Part shown: positions 25,916 to 34,684 of the stretch, piece by piece
Layout of the letters: every line of letters begins with the position of its first letter
Position numbering within the stretch: the stretch's first letter is position 1
DNA from: CAZNSX01 sp964575845
Lineage (GTDB): Bacteria; UBA8248; CAZNSX01
Length of the DNA stretch: 64,000 nucleotides
Direction: 5' to 3'
Assembly: GCA_964575845.1 (NCBI GenBank)
Contig: CAZNSX010000002.1
Coordinates: 434,001 to 498,000, forward strand
Made by a program: the position numbers and the translations under genes
Notes under the pieces: generated by a model
Told to the model about the DNA's origin: nothing
What the model saw: only the letters and a program-made list of their open reading frames with translations
Databases searched by the model: none

Positions 25916-26875
25916 TCAGTAGAGAAAGCAAGCCACCTCGCGATCACCGATCTTCTTCATCTCCGGCGCGGACTCACTGCACTTCGGCATCCTGCTGGAG
26001 CATCGTGGGTGGAACCTGCAGCCCGACGGCGGGTTGATGGGACTCGGGACCTCACCTTTAAGGGGGACTTCCTGCATCCTGCTCTTCGGGTTGGGCTTTG
26101 GCACGGCGGAGAGCAGCGCCACAGCATAAGGATGAAGGGGCTCCCCGAAAAATTCCCCCCTCGGCCCGACCTCCACAATCTTGCCGAGATACATGACAGC
26201 CACCCGGTCGCTTATGTGCTTTATGACGCTTATGTTGTGGGAAATGAACAATGTCGTGAGCCGTAGCCCTCGTTGCAGCCCCTTCATGAGGTTCAATATC
26301 TGAGCTTGCACCGACACATCCAGAGCAGAAGTAGGCTCGTCTGCAATTATCAGCTTCGGCTCGGTGGCCAGGGCTCTCGCGATGGCTATCCTCTGCCTCT
26401 GCCCGCCGGAGAACTCGTGTGGGTATCTGCCCGCAAATTCGGGTCTCAGGCCGACGCTGCTGAGCAGCTCGGAGACCCTGTCATCCAACTCGCGGCCGTG
26501 GCAGATGTTATGTATCTTAAGATGCCTCCCTATGATATTACCCACCGTCATCCTGGGATTCAAAGAGGCATAGGGGTCCTGGAATATGATCTGAATTTCC
26601 TTTCGAGTGCTCTTGAGTCCACCGCCAGAGAGCGTTGCAATGTCGAACCCCTCATACATTATGCTGCCGCCGAGAGGATCGATGAGCCTGAGGATAAGAC
26701 GCCCGAGGGTCGTCTTTCCGCATCCTGACTCCCCGACAAGGCCGAGTGTCTCGCCTTTGTGCATATCCAGGCTGACGTTATCCACCGCCCTCAGCCAGTC
26801 CTTTTTCCGCAAAATACCCCTGCTCACGGGGAAATACTTGCTCAGGGACTTTATCGAGACCAGGACCTCTCCCAT
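25916..26875 (-). CDS. Di/oligopeptide ABC transporter ATP-binding protein, DppF/OppF type
   Basis: 319 aa cytoplasmic ATPase. Walker A GESGCGKTT, ABC signature FSGGQRQRIAIARAL, Walker B LIIADEPTSALD. The C-terminal Opp_C extension has the cysteine set CRFHPRC...PKC...CFLY, now thought in several family members to hold an Fe-S cluster. It pairs with the adjacent DppD-type ATPase one base upstream. Part of a five-gene importer. Confidence 0.93.
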   Translation of the reverse strand: MGEVLVSIKSLSKYFPVSRGILRKKDWLRAVDNVSLDMHKGETLGLVGESGCGKTTLGRLILRLIDPLGGSIMYEGFDIATLSGGGLKSTRKEIQIIFQDPYASLNPRMTVGNIIGRHLKIHNICHGRELDDRVSELLSSVGLRPEFAGRYPHEFSGGQRQRIAIARALATEPKLIIADEPTSALDVSVQAQILNLMKGLQRGLRLTTLFISHNISVIKHISDRVAVMYLGKIVEVGPRGEFFGEPLHPYAVALLSAVPKPNPKSRMQEVPLKGEVPSPINPPSGCRFHPRCSSRMPKCSESAPEMKKIGDREVACFLY

Positions 26876-26876
26876 A

Positions 26877-27857
26877 TCAATAATTTCTGTCTCCGTAAAG
26901 AAAGCAAGTAGCCACGTAGTGCTCCTCCTTCACCTCGACCAGCTCAGAGTTGAGAGTGCCGCATTTTTCGTTCCCATAACAGCATCGGGGCCGGAACCTG
27001 CAGCCTGAGGGTGGATTGCTGAGGTCGGGGACGCCTCCTGGGATGATGGCCAGTTCTTCCTGGGTCTCATCAAGCCTGGGGATCGCCCCGACCAGACCCT
27101 TGGTATACGGGTGGAGAGGGTCCTCGAATAGAGCCTCCACGGGAGCGCTCTCCACGATGTTGCCTGCATACATGACCATGACTCTATCGCACATTTGCGC
27201 TACCACGCCAAGGTCGTGCGTGATGAAAAGGATGGCCGTGCTCAACTTTTTCTGGAGCTCTTTGAGAAGCCTGAGTATCTGCGCCTGTATAGTGACGTCG
27301 AGGGCCGTAGTCGGCTCGTCGGCCAAGAGGAGGGCTGGGTTACACGATAGCTCCATCGCTATCATCGCTCTCTGGAGCATTCCTCCGCTGAGCTCATGCG
27401 GATAGCTGCTTACGATGCGCTCCGGCTCCGCAATATTGACCAGTTCGAGCATATCAATAGCTTTGCTGATCGCCTTTCTCTTTGTGAGTCCCTGGTGGAG
27501 CATTATCACTTCGGCCATCTGCTGGCCAATCCGAAACACAGGGTTCATGGAGGTCCGGGGTTCCTGGAAGATCATCGAGATCTTCCGCCCCCTTATACTC
27601 CTCATCGCTTCCTCGCTCTTACTGAGGAGGTCTTCTCCTTCGAACATGACCGACCCGCCCACGATCTTGCCCGGCGGCCATGGTATCAGGCGCATTATTG
27701 AGAGGGCCGTCACGGACTTCCCGCAGCCCGTCTCGCCGACAATTCCTAAGGTCTTCCCTCTCCCGATCTTGAGGTCGACGCCATCAACAGCCTTTACCAC
27801 CTTGCCGGCGGTGAAGAAGTAGGTCTTAAGCCCGCGGACTTCTAGAAGGTTTTCCAT
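26877..27857 (-). CDS. Di/oligopeptide ABC transporter ATP-binding protein, DppD/OppD type
   Basis: 326 aa. Walker A GETGCGKS, signature LSGGMLQRAMIAMEL, Walker B LLADEPTTALD, and the Opp_C cysteines CRFRPRCCYGNEKC...CFLY. Heterodimer partner of the following ATPase, coupling ATP hydrolysis to peptide or nickel-type uptake through the two upstream permeases. Nine bases separate it from the DppC-type permease stop. Confidence 0.93.
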   Translation of the reverse strand: MENLLEVRGLKTYFFTAGKVVKAVDGVDLKIGRGKTLGIVGETGCGKSVTALSIMRLIPWPPGKIVGGSVMFEGEDLLSKSEEAMRSIRGRKISMIFQEPRTSMNPVFRIGQQMAEVIMLHQGLTKRKAISKAIDMLELVNIAEPERIVSSYPHELSGGMLQRAMIAMELSCNPALLLADEPTTALDVTIQAQILRLLKELQKKLSTAILFITHDLGVVAQMCDRVMVMYAGNIVESAPVEALFEDPLHPYTKGLVGAIPRLDETQEELAIIPGGVPDLSNPPSGCRFRPRCCYGNEKCGTLNSELVEVKEEHYVATCFLYGDRNY

Positions 27858-27866
27858 CTCCCCGAC

Positions 27867-28751
27867 CTAATCCTTCAGCCTGGGGTCCAGTGAATCCCTG
27901 AGGCCATCCCCCAGGAGGTTGTAGCCAATGACCACTAGCATGATCGCCAGTCCCGGGAAAGTCGCGACGTGAGGAGCCATCAGGATGTAAGTGCGACCGT
28001 TTGAGAGCATAGCCCCCCACTCCGGCGTTGGCGGCTGGACGCCCAGACCCAGGAAACTCAGGCCCGAAGCCGTCAGCACGACGGTGGCCATCCTGAGTGT
28101 CGTCTGCACTATGAGTGGCGCGAGGGAGTTCGGAAGGATGTAATAAACAATGGTCGCGGGGCCGGATTCCCCCCCCGCCCTTGCAGCCTCCACGAACTCC
28201 TTCTCCTTGAGCGAGAGGACGGAAGCCCTCGCTATCCGGGCGAACTGGGGAACGGAGTATAGGCCGGCGGCCAGCATGACGTTGACCAGGCCGGGGCCCA
28301 GAATCGCGATTATCGCTATCGCCAGGAAGATAGACGGGAAGGCGAGCATTATATCCATCAGTCGCATTATTATGTTGTCGATAATCCCACCGGAGTATCC
28401 CCCTAGCACACCCAAGAATACCCCTATCAATAAGGCGATTGCCACCGAGACGATCTGTATTTCCAAGGTGATCCATGCGCCACCGATGATGCGGCTCAGG
28501 ACATCGCGGCCGAGTTCGTCTGTGCCCAGAAGGTGGCTCCAGCTCGGGGGTTTAATCCGATCTTCCAGGAGCCCGGCATAAGGGTCGTAAGGAGCGAGCA
28601 CCGGGGCGGCGATCGCCACCGAAAAGAAGACGGCCGTTATCAACGCCCCGATGACGGCGGCCTTATTGCGCTTGAATCTGCGCCAGAAGTCCCCGAGCTG
28701 CCCCTCGCGGCTGACCTCCTCAGCCTTCTTGGTTTCGACCGCTTCAATCAT
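27867..28751 (-). CDS. Di/oligopeptide ABC transporter permease, DppC/OppC type
   Basis: 294 aa. A cytoplasmic N-terminus leads to the first membrane segment, then LLGTDELGRDVLSRIIGG (family signature) and an EAA loop EFVEAARAGGESGPATIVYYILPN. The C-terminus GDGLRDSLDPRLKD is diagnostic for the subfamily. ATGA-type overlap with the DppB gene (28748-28751). Confidence 0.93.
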   Translation of the reverse strand: MIEAVETKKAEEVSREGQLGDFWRRFKRNKAAVIGALITAVFFSVAIAAPVLAPYDPYAGLLEDRIKPPSWSHLLGTDELGRDVLSRIIGGAWITLEIQIVSVAIALLIGVFLGVLGGYSGGIIDNIIMRLMDIMLAFPSIFLAIAIIAILGPGLVNVMLAAGLYSVPQFARIARASVLSLKEKEFVEAARAGGESGPATIVYYILPNSLAPLIVQTTLRMATVVLTASGLSFLGLGVQPPTPEWGAMLSNGRTYILMAPHVATFPGLAIMLVVIGYNLLGDGLRDSLDPRLKD

Positions 28752-29668
28752 TTGTAGCGTATCCGCGGGTCGAAGAATGCATAGGCAATATCGGTAAAAA
28801 GGTTAACTGCCACGAACATGGTAGCGATCATGAACATAGTTGACTGCACAAGGGGGTAATCTCTGGCAAAGATTCCATCCACCAAGAGCTTTCCGACCCC
28901 CGGAAGCGTGAAGACGGCCTCGACGAGCACGCCCCCTCCGAGCAGATAGCCGAACTGAAGACCGACAACGGTTATTATCGGAATCATGGCGTTCTTGAGC
29001 GCGTGCTTATATATGATCACCTTCTCCATTATGCCGTTTGCACGGGCAGTGCGCACATAGTCCTGTCGTATCACCTCGAGCATCGAGGCCCGGGTCATCC
29101 TGGCTATCAGGGCCGATGACGCGGTCCCCAGGCTTATTGCCGGGAGGGTGAGGGAGTACCAGTCGGTTCCACCTCCCGCCGGGAAGAGCTGGAAGGTCAC
29201 CGAAAAGAACATCATCAAGAGAAGCCCGAACCAGAATATTGGAAGGGAGGTCCCGAACAAGGCCAAGAGCATGCTTATCGTATCGAAGACGGAGTACTGA
29301 CGCGTGGCGGCGATAACGCCGGCCAGGATTCCTATCCCGAAGGAGATAACCATGCTGAAGAGCGCGAGCTTGGCGGTCACGGGAATGCGCTGCTTCAAGA
29401 GGAGTGCTATTGGCATACGGGTGCTTATCGAGCGGCCGAAATCACCCTGCAAGAGGCCGCCCACGTAGCGGTAATACTGGACGTAAAGGGGTCTATCCAG
29501 TCCGTATTCTTTCCTGATGGCCTCTATGGTGACTTCATCGGCTTCGACGCCCGCCAGCACCTCGGCGGGGTCGCCGGGCGCCAGGTGGAGCATCGAAAAA
29601 GACAGGACCGTCACCCCGAACATTACCGGGATGAGCATGAGGAGACGTTTCAGGATGTAGGGTAACAT
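28748..29668 (-). CDS. Di/oligopeptide ABC transporter permease, DppB/OppB type
   Basis: 306 aa with MLPYILKRLLMLIPVMFGVTVLSF at the N-terminus, HLAPGDPAE, and an EAA loop DYVRTARANGIMEKVIIYKHAL. The C-terminus DIAYAFFDPRIRYK is typical of DppB-like subunits. It follows the binding-protein gene by 74 bases that contain a strong hairpin. Confidence 0.93.
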   Translation of the reverse strand: MLPYILKRLLMLIPVMFGVTVLSFSMLHLAPGDPAEVLAGVEADEVTIEAIRKEYGLDRPLYVQYYRYVGGLLQGDFGRSISTRMPIALLLKQRIPVTAKLALFSMVISFGIGILAGVIAATRQYSVFDTISMLLALFGTSLPIFWFGLLLMMFFSVTFQLFPAGGGTDWYSLTLPAISLGTASSALIARMTRASMLEVIRQDYVRTARANGIMEKVIIYKHALKNAMIPIITVVGLQFGYLLGGGVLVEAVFTLPGVGKLLVDGIFARDYPLVQSTMFMIATMFVAVNLFTDIAYAFFDPRIRYK

Positions 29669-29688
29669 TGATGTCCATTTGTATTGAT

Positions 29689-29715
29689 GGGGGTGCCCAT
29701 TTGAGGGGCACCCCC
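29689..29715 (-). terminator. Hairpin between peptide-binding-protein and permease genes
   Basis: A perfect 10-bp stem (29689-29698 with 29706-29715, GGGGGTGCCC on either strand) with a seven-base loop. No T-tract follows on the minus strand. It occupies the only sizeable gap in the importer operon and probably lowers permease expression relative to the binding protein or stabilises the upstream mRNA. Confidence 0.55.
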
Positions 29716-29742
29716 GGTTTACCCGAGCCCACAGGTTTGCCT

Positions 29743-31299
29743 CTACTTATCTACCCACGTCTTCTCCGTCGCGTATATAAGCGCCAGAGGCGAGAACACG
29801 ATGCCGTGCACCTTCTTCGACTGCGCCATGATGATCTTCGGAGAGATCAAAAAGGCGACGGCAGCGTCTTCCGCCAGAACTATCTGAGCAGCGCGGAGGT
29901 ACGCATCTCTCAGCTTGACGTCTGAGGAGGTCATCGAAAGGTCCACGAGCTTATCGAAGGCCGGGTTGTGGTAGAAGCTTCTCGTGGAGCCCGTGGGAGG
30001 CCAGTTAGCCTTCGTGAAGGCCGGCCACAATACCCAGCTGGCCTCGGCGGTCGAGGGGGCCCACTTCATCAGGAACATCTCGGACTCGTTCTTCTCCTTT
30101 GCCACTCTAGTCTTTGAGAGGAAGGTCCCCCATTCCATCACTTGGAGCTTGGCCTTGATCCCTACGGCCGCCAGGTATTTCTGGATCGTCTGGGAGAGTT
30201 CCAGATCCTTCATGATGCGACCGCTGAAGGTCCACATGTTCGCCGTGAACCCGTCGGGGTAGCCCGCCTTGGCAAGGAGCGCCTTGGCGCGCTCGGGATC
30301 ATATTTGTAGAAGCGCATAGGCTCATACCCCGTGATAACCGGAGAGACAACGCCAGGAATGGGTACAGCGAGGCCTGTGTAAAGGTGTTTTGCGATGGCT
30401 TCCTTGTCGATTGCGTAGTTGACGGCCCGCCGGACGAGGATGTTGTCGAAAGGCTTCTTTGTGTTGTTCATGACCAGTCTGACACCGATGTTGCTCTGCT
30501 TGAGCACAACGCTGAGTTTCTCGTTCTTCCTGAGACGCGGGAGGGCCTCGGGAGGAATTCCCGTTGTTACGTCCAGCTGGCCCGTTTCGAGCTGGAGTAT
30601 ACGCGCACCTTCTTCGGTCACGGGTTTGACTATGACCTTATCCAGATTGGGCCTTCCTCCCCAGTAGTCCTCGTTCGCCACGAGCGTTATATGGTCTCCC
30701 TTTACCCACTCGGCGAGCTTGAAGGGTCCGGTCCCCACTGGGTTGAAGGCGAGGTCCTTGCCGAGCTTCTTGTGGGCGGTGGGGCTGCCGATGCCCGCTC
30801 CGCTGTGGGCTATGCGGTTGAGGAAGAAAGAGAAGGGCTCATTCAGCTGGACCTTAACAGTGTACTCATCAACCGTCTCGGCCGACTTAACCAGCGTGCC
30901 GAATAGCCCGTATCCCTTGAGGGGTTTCTCGGGTCCGGTAGAGCGGTTGAAATAGTACACCACGGCATCGGCGTTGAAATGGGTGCCGTCATGGAATTTG
31001 ACCCCTTTGCGGAGATGGAAGGTCCAGGTGAGACCGTCCGGGGAGTTCTCCCAGCTCGTGGCCAATGCCGGCTCGAGCTTCATCTCAGGGCTGAAGCGGA
31101 CGAGGTTCTCGTAAAGCATCCTGTTCACTTCCTCACCGGCGTTATCCTCGGTCACGGGTGGGTCGAGTTTCTGGGGAGAGGCCTGCTGGCCGTAAATCAG
31201 CGTGCCTCCTTTCTTAACGGCCATGGCGTGGGGGACAGCCAGGAAAGTGACGAAAAATGCCATCAATACCAGCGCAGTCAGTCTCCATTTTCCTTTCAT
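29743..31299 (-). CDS. ABC transporter substrate-binding protein, family 5 (peptide type)
   Basis: 518 aa exported receptor. Signal peptide residues 1-27 (MKGKWR, hydrophobic core, cleavage near AMA-VK). The mature start KKGGTLIYGQQASPQKLDP and the motif NVVRFSPEMKLEPALATSW-like region with TWTFHLRKGVKFHDG are hallmarks of SBP family 5 (DppA/OppA/NikA). Ligand may be a peptide or another oligomeric solute. GGAGGAGGG ribosome site. First gene of the minus-strand importer operon, with a near-consensus promoter. Confidence 0.92.
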   Translation of the reverse strand: MKGKWRLTALVLMAFFVTFLAVPHAMAVKKGGTLIYGQQASPQKLDPPVTEDNAGEEVNRMLYENLVRFSPEMKLEPALATSWENSPDGLTWTFHLRKGVKFHDGTHFNADAVVYYFNRSTGPEKPLKGYGLFGTLVKSAETVDEYTVKVQLNEPFSFFLNRIAHSGAGIGSPTAHKKLGKDLAFNPVGTGPFKLAEWVKGDHITLVANEDYWGGRPNLDKVIVKPVTEEGARILQLETGQLDVTTGIPPEALPRLRKNEKLSVVLKQSNIGVRLVMNNTKKPFDNILVRRAVNYAIDKEAIAKHLYTGLAVPIPGVVSPVITGYEPMRFYKYDPERAKALLAKAGYPDGFTANMWTFSGRIMKDLELSQTIQKYLAAVGIKAKLQVMEWGTFLSKTRVAKEKNESEMFLMKWAPSTAEASWVLWPAFTKANWPPTGSTRSFYHNPAFDKLVDLSMTSSDVKLRDAYLRAAQIVLAEDAAVAFLISPKIIMAQSKKVHGIVFSPLALIYATEKTWVDK

Positions 31300-31675
31300 G
31301 ATCTACCCTCCTCCATTCGGGGTTTCAGGGATCATCCATCCATAGAATGAAAAAGGAGTAATGTAGGATAATTGCATACTAAATAACCCTATTCTAAAGG
31401 TCAACCGTCTTATTCAAGGCTGCCACCAGGCCCGAGCGCTACGGCCAGTTCCCCAATCCCTTTGCCCTCCGCACTCTCGCCAATCCCAAATCCTTTCTTC
31501 TGGTTAGCCTCCACAATGATACCGAAAAGGGCTGAGTTCATCCAGCTGGGAAAACTTTACCTTTCTTTTTGGCAAATTCCAAGATTCAGCCGTGTCTCGG
31601 CATGATGGGGAGGTTCGCGAGAAGCTCGGGTGAGGGAAGATTAAGGAGAGAAAATGAGTTCTGAAAATTTGCTCC
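31300..31675. other. Intergenic region upstream of the peptide importer
   Basis: 376 bases without a convincing gene. The left third holds the importer promoter and leader on the minus strand. The stretch 31405-31675 carries no repeat, RNA gene or strong hairpin that I could recognise; it also contains the 3' flank of the 2-hydroxyacid dehydrogenase gene. Confidence 0.6.
31376..31404 (-). promoter_or_regulatory. Promoter of the peptide importer operon
   Basis: Minus-strand TTGACC (31404-31399), exact 17-base spacer, TAGTAT (31381-31376). One of the best sigma-70-like promoters in the window. Predicted start is about 70 bases before the binding-protein ATG. Confidence 0.62.
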
Positions 31676-32722
31676 TCAGTCGTCCGCAGCGACCTCGCCG
31701 ATAGATCGGTGGGCTCCCTTGGGCTCTCTCCTGGGCTCCAGAACCTCCGGGTTAGCTATATTGGAAAATGTTGGCTGCGAGCCCCGCAGAGTTCTGAGCA
31801 GGTTCTCGACCGCGACATCGAGGAGCCTTCTTTTGGCCGCATAGGTCTGGGAGCCCATGTGAGGGGTGCAAAAGACGTTCTCGAGCGCGAAAAGGGGGTT
31901 ATCCGGAGTGGCGGGCTCGACGGTGAAAACATCCAGGGCGGCCCCCCCAAGCTGCCCCTCCTTCAGGGCGCGGAGCAGTGCCCCTTCATCCACCACCCGC
32001 CCGCGGGAGGTGTTGATAAGAAAGCTGCCCGGCTTCATCAGCCGGAACTCCCTCTCACCGATCATGTGGTAGGTCTCCTCGGTGAGAACAGGATTCAGGG
32101 AAAGAATATCGGATTCCCGAAGGAGCTCATCCAGATCGGCGACCCACCTCGCCCCGCACCTCTCGGCCTTGACGGGCGGGATGTAGGGGTCATAAGTGAG
32201 GACCCTGACCTCGAAGCCCCGGAGCTTGAGGCTGACCCTTGAGCCCACATGCCCGAAGCCTATGATGCCCACGGTGCTTCCCTTGAGCTCATGCCCCAGA
32301 AGATGCCCGCCCCGCCAGACGCCCTCCTTGAGCTTGGAAATGGCCGGGGGGAGCCGCCTTAGAAGAGAGAGCAAGAGCCCCACCACAAGCTCGGCCACGC
32401 TCTCGGCGTTGGCTCCCGGCGTATTCGTGACCAGGACCCCCTTTTCGGTGGCCGCGCGGAGGTCAATATTGTCCACGCCCCGGCCGATCATCGACACGAT
32501 CTTTAGCTTCTCTCCGGCCTCCAGGACCGCTCTCGTAATCGGATCCCTGGCCGAGGCCAGGATGCCTTCAATCCCTTTTACCCTTTCTGCTAATTCCTCC
32601 TCACTGAAAGGCCTCTCAAGAGAGCCCAGGTGTAGCTCCGCATGGCCCTCAAGAGCCTCCCGCGCCCAGGCGAGAGGCGAGAAGGGCTCGGGCATGAGAA
32701 CCTGAAATTTAGACCCAGCCAC
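31676..32722 (-). CDS. D-isomer-specific 2-hydroxyacid dehydrogenase (SerA-like)
   Basis: 348 aa NAD-dependent dehydrogenase. Rossmann motif VGIIGFGHVGSRV, catalytic Arg in NTSRGRVVDE, Glu in the VEPATPDNPL region and His in TPHMGSQT. There is no ACT or regulatory domain, so it is a short phosphoglycerate or hydroxypyruvate dehydrogenase type. Begins with GTG, GAGGGAGGG upstream, 14 bases after the acyl-CoA dehydrogenase stop, so co-transcribed with it. Confidence 0.9.
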   Translation of the reverse strand: MAGSKFQVLMPEPFSPLAWAREALEGHAELHLGSLERPFSEEELAERVKGIEGILASARDPITRAVLEAGEKLKIVSMIGRGVDNIDLRAATEKGVLVTNTPGANAESVAELVVGLLLSLLRRLPPAISKLKEGVWRGGHLLGHELKGSTVGIIGFGHVGSRVSLKLRGFEVRVLTYDPYIPPVKAERCGARWVADLDELLRESDILSLNPVLTEETYHMIGEREFRLMKPGSFLINTSRGRVVDEGALLRALKEGQLGGAALDVFTVEPATPDNPLFALENVFCTPHMGSQTYAAKRRLLDVAVENLLRTLRGSQPTFSNIANPEVLEPRREPKGAHRSIGEVAADD

Positions 32723-32736
32723 GGAAAGCCCTCCCT

Positions 32737-33930
32737 CTAACCCGCCAGATCCCTCAGAACGGGCACAGAGCGAAGCCTCAGGACCTGATTGGCGCCGTCT
32801 GAGTGGAGGAAGGAGGCGGCGTCGCGCCAGAGCTTCTCCACGGGCGCGTCACGCATGTAGCCCATCCCACCGAATACCTCCATTGCCTTCCTCGTCACCT
32901 CAAAGGCTCTCTCCGAGACGAATACTTTGGCCAGCGAGCTCAGCAGCCGGGCCTCGGGCTTCTTCTTATCCACCGCCCAGGCCGCCTTCCAGAGGAAGTT
33001 TCGCGCGGCCTCCAGCTCAATGAACATGTCCGTGAGGAGGAGCCCAACGGCCTGATGCTCGATGATGGGGCGGCCTCCCTGAACCCTCTCTTGGGCATGG
33101 GAAAGCGCGGCCTCATAAGCGGCCCTCGCCGGCCCCAGTACGGTTGCGGCGGCCTCCACGTTGCTCCCCCGGACAAAGGGAGCCCTCAGGGTGAAGGCCT
33201 CGTTCAGCTTTCCCAGGAGGTTCTCGCGCGGGACCCTGACATCATTGAAGACGAGCTCGGCATTCTGGGCCAGCCTCTGTCCCATCTTGTCGTGAACGCA
33301 GCCGATGGAGAAGCCAGGGCTCTCGGCCGGGACGAGGAAGGCGCTGAGCCCCTTCCTTATGCCCACGGACCTATCGGTCCGGGCATAAACGATGTAGAGG
33401 CGGGCCACGCCTCCGTTGGAGATGAAATGCTTTGTGCCGTTCAGGACAAAACCCTCCGTTTCCTCGCGGGCCGAGAGGGCCACACCCGCCTCGGGCTCAT
33501 CATAGGGGAGAATGTTATCCGACCCCGCCCCGGGCTCGGCCTGGGCTGTTCCCAGAAGGAAGCGGTGGTCTGAGGCAAAAGGAGGTAGAAAGCGCCCCTT
33601 CTGGTCCTCATTCATGATGTTGACCAGAAGCTTCGATATCTTCCAGGTCTGGTCAAAGCAGATGGCAAGGCCGAGGTCACCCACGGCCAGCTCCTCGGCC
33701 ACGACACAGATGGTCAGGGTGTCGGCTCCGCCTCCGCCCCACTCCTCGGGAAGCGCCAGGGTGCGGAGCCCTAACCTGGAGCCCTTCTCGATGAGGTCCC
33801 AGGGAAACCTCTCTTCCGGCTCCTCGACCCACTCCCGTGAGTCGAGAGAAGGCATAACCTCCCTTTTAACAAAATCCCTCGTCAGGCGACGCAGGGACTC
33901 TTGGGCTTCGGTGGGCTCAAAGTCGACCAT
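32737..33930 (-). CDS. Acyl-CoA dehydrogenase
   Basis: 397 aa FAD enzyme. It has TAQAEPGAGSDN (flavin/substrate loop), FVLNGTKHFISNGGVA, RVPRENLLGKLNEAF, ERVQGGRPIIEHQAV, and the C-terminal EVFGGMGYMRD. It oxidises an acyl-CoA to the 2-enoyl form. The ATG at 33930 (GAGGGG ten bases upstream) is preferred over the 39-residue longer reading from 34047, which looks unconserved. Together with the following 2-hydroxyacid dehydrogenase it may serve a small organic-acid pathway. Confidence 0.9.
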   Translation of the reverse strand: MVDFEPTEAQESLRRLTRDFVKREVMPSLDSREWVEEPEERFPWDLIEKGSRLGLRTLALPEEWGGGGADTLTICVVAEELAVGDLGLAICFDQTWKISKLLVNIMNEDQKGRFLPPFASDHRFLLGTAQAEPGAGSDNILPYDEPEAGVALSAREETEGFVLNGTKHFISNGGVARLYIVYARTDRSVGIRKGLSAFLVPAESPGFSIGCVHDKMGQRLAQNAELVFNDVRVPRENLLGKLNEAFTLRAPFVRGSNVEAAATVLGPARAAYEAALSHAQERVQGGRPIIEHQAVGLLLTDMFIELEAARNFLWKAAWAVDKKKPEARLLSSLAKVFVSERAFEVTRKAMEVFGGMGYMRDAPVEKLWRDAASFLHSDGANQVLRLRSVPVLRDLAG

Positions 33931-34056
33931 CGTGCCATTCCCCCTCTGGCGCAGAGTGCCGCTCTTGGAGAGAGAGTGAGGGCCTGGCCCCATGCTTCCT
34001 CGGGCCACTGGTGAGCGACCCGCAAGCGGAGTAAAAGGGGGATGCAAGCCCCCTAC

Positions 34057-34467
34057 CTAGAGCCTCCCCTCCACCCTCTCGACTAATTCATAGCCGGTTT
34101 CCTCTATGGACCCTGCACCCGCATAGACCCCCACCACGACCATTGGATCATCTGGGTCGGTTCCGTAGGCCCCGTGGACTATACCCCGTGGAGATATGTA
34201 GGCATCACCAGGGCCCACATCCCACTCTTCATCGCCCTGCCACCTGTGGCCCTTCCCGCTGATGACGTAGCAGAGCTCATCGGCCTTGTGGTGGATGTGC
34301 TTCTCATGCGCGGCTCCGGCCTTTATGACCGCCTTAAACAGCAGGGCCGAGCGGCAGCCCACGGTCTTCTCGCAGAGGAGCCATTTGATGTTCATCTCTC
34401 GCCAGCCGTCCTCAAGCCGAACTCTGGCCGGAGGGATGTCCCGCTCGTTGACCTTGAATTTTGACAT
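34057..34467 (-). CDS. Cupin-domain protein
   Basis: 136 aa single cupin barrel. Metal-binding motif 1 is HEKHIHHKADELCYVISGKG (two His, then Glu) and motif 2 region is PGDAYISPRGIVHG. Could be a small-molecule isomerase, dioxygenase or sensor; no substrate can be inferred. ATG at 34467 follows GGAGGAAGG; a longer reading adds 19 residues. It is divergent from the molybdenum hydroxylase gene, with 217 bases between them. Confidence 0.87.
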   Translation of the reverse strand: MSKFKVNERDIPPARVRLEDGWREMNIKWLLCEKTVGCRSALLFKAVIKAGAAHEKHIHHKADELCYVISGKGHRWQGDEEWDVGPGDAYISPRGIVHGAYGTDPDDPMVVVGVYAGAGSIEETGYELVERVEGRL

Positions 34468-34596
34468 GTCCCTTCCTCCAAAGGCTATGCTAGAGTTGCT
34501 ACTTCGGAAGAAACTCGCTTTCAAACTTCGGCGATTAGCTTGAAAGAAAAGAAAAATTGAGGTTGAGGACAGAACCCCTCGACCAGGCCACGCAGG

Positions 34597-34626
34597 TTGA
34601 AACTTTCTCTTAAATTAGCTTAATAT
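34597..34626 (+). promoter_or_regulatory. Candidate promoter for the molybdenum hydroxylase gene
   Basis: TTGAAA, 18-base spacer, TAATAT in an AT-rich patch 60 bases before the GTG start. Placed in the divergent gap 34468-34684. Confidence 0.5.
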
Positions 34627-34684
34627 GCCGCTTGCTACAATCAATTTTTGAGTCTTCCTCTTTATCTTCTGGGGGATAGCTCGC

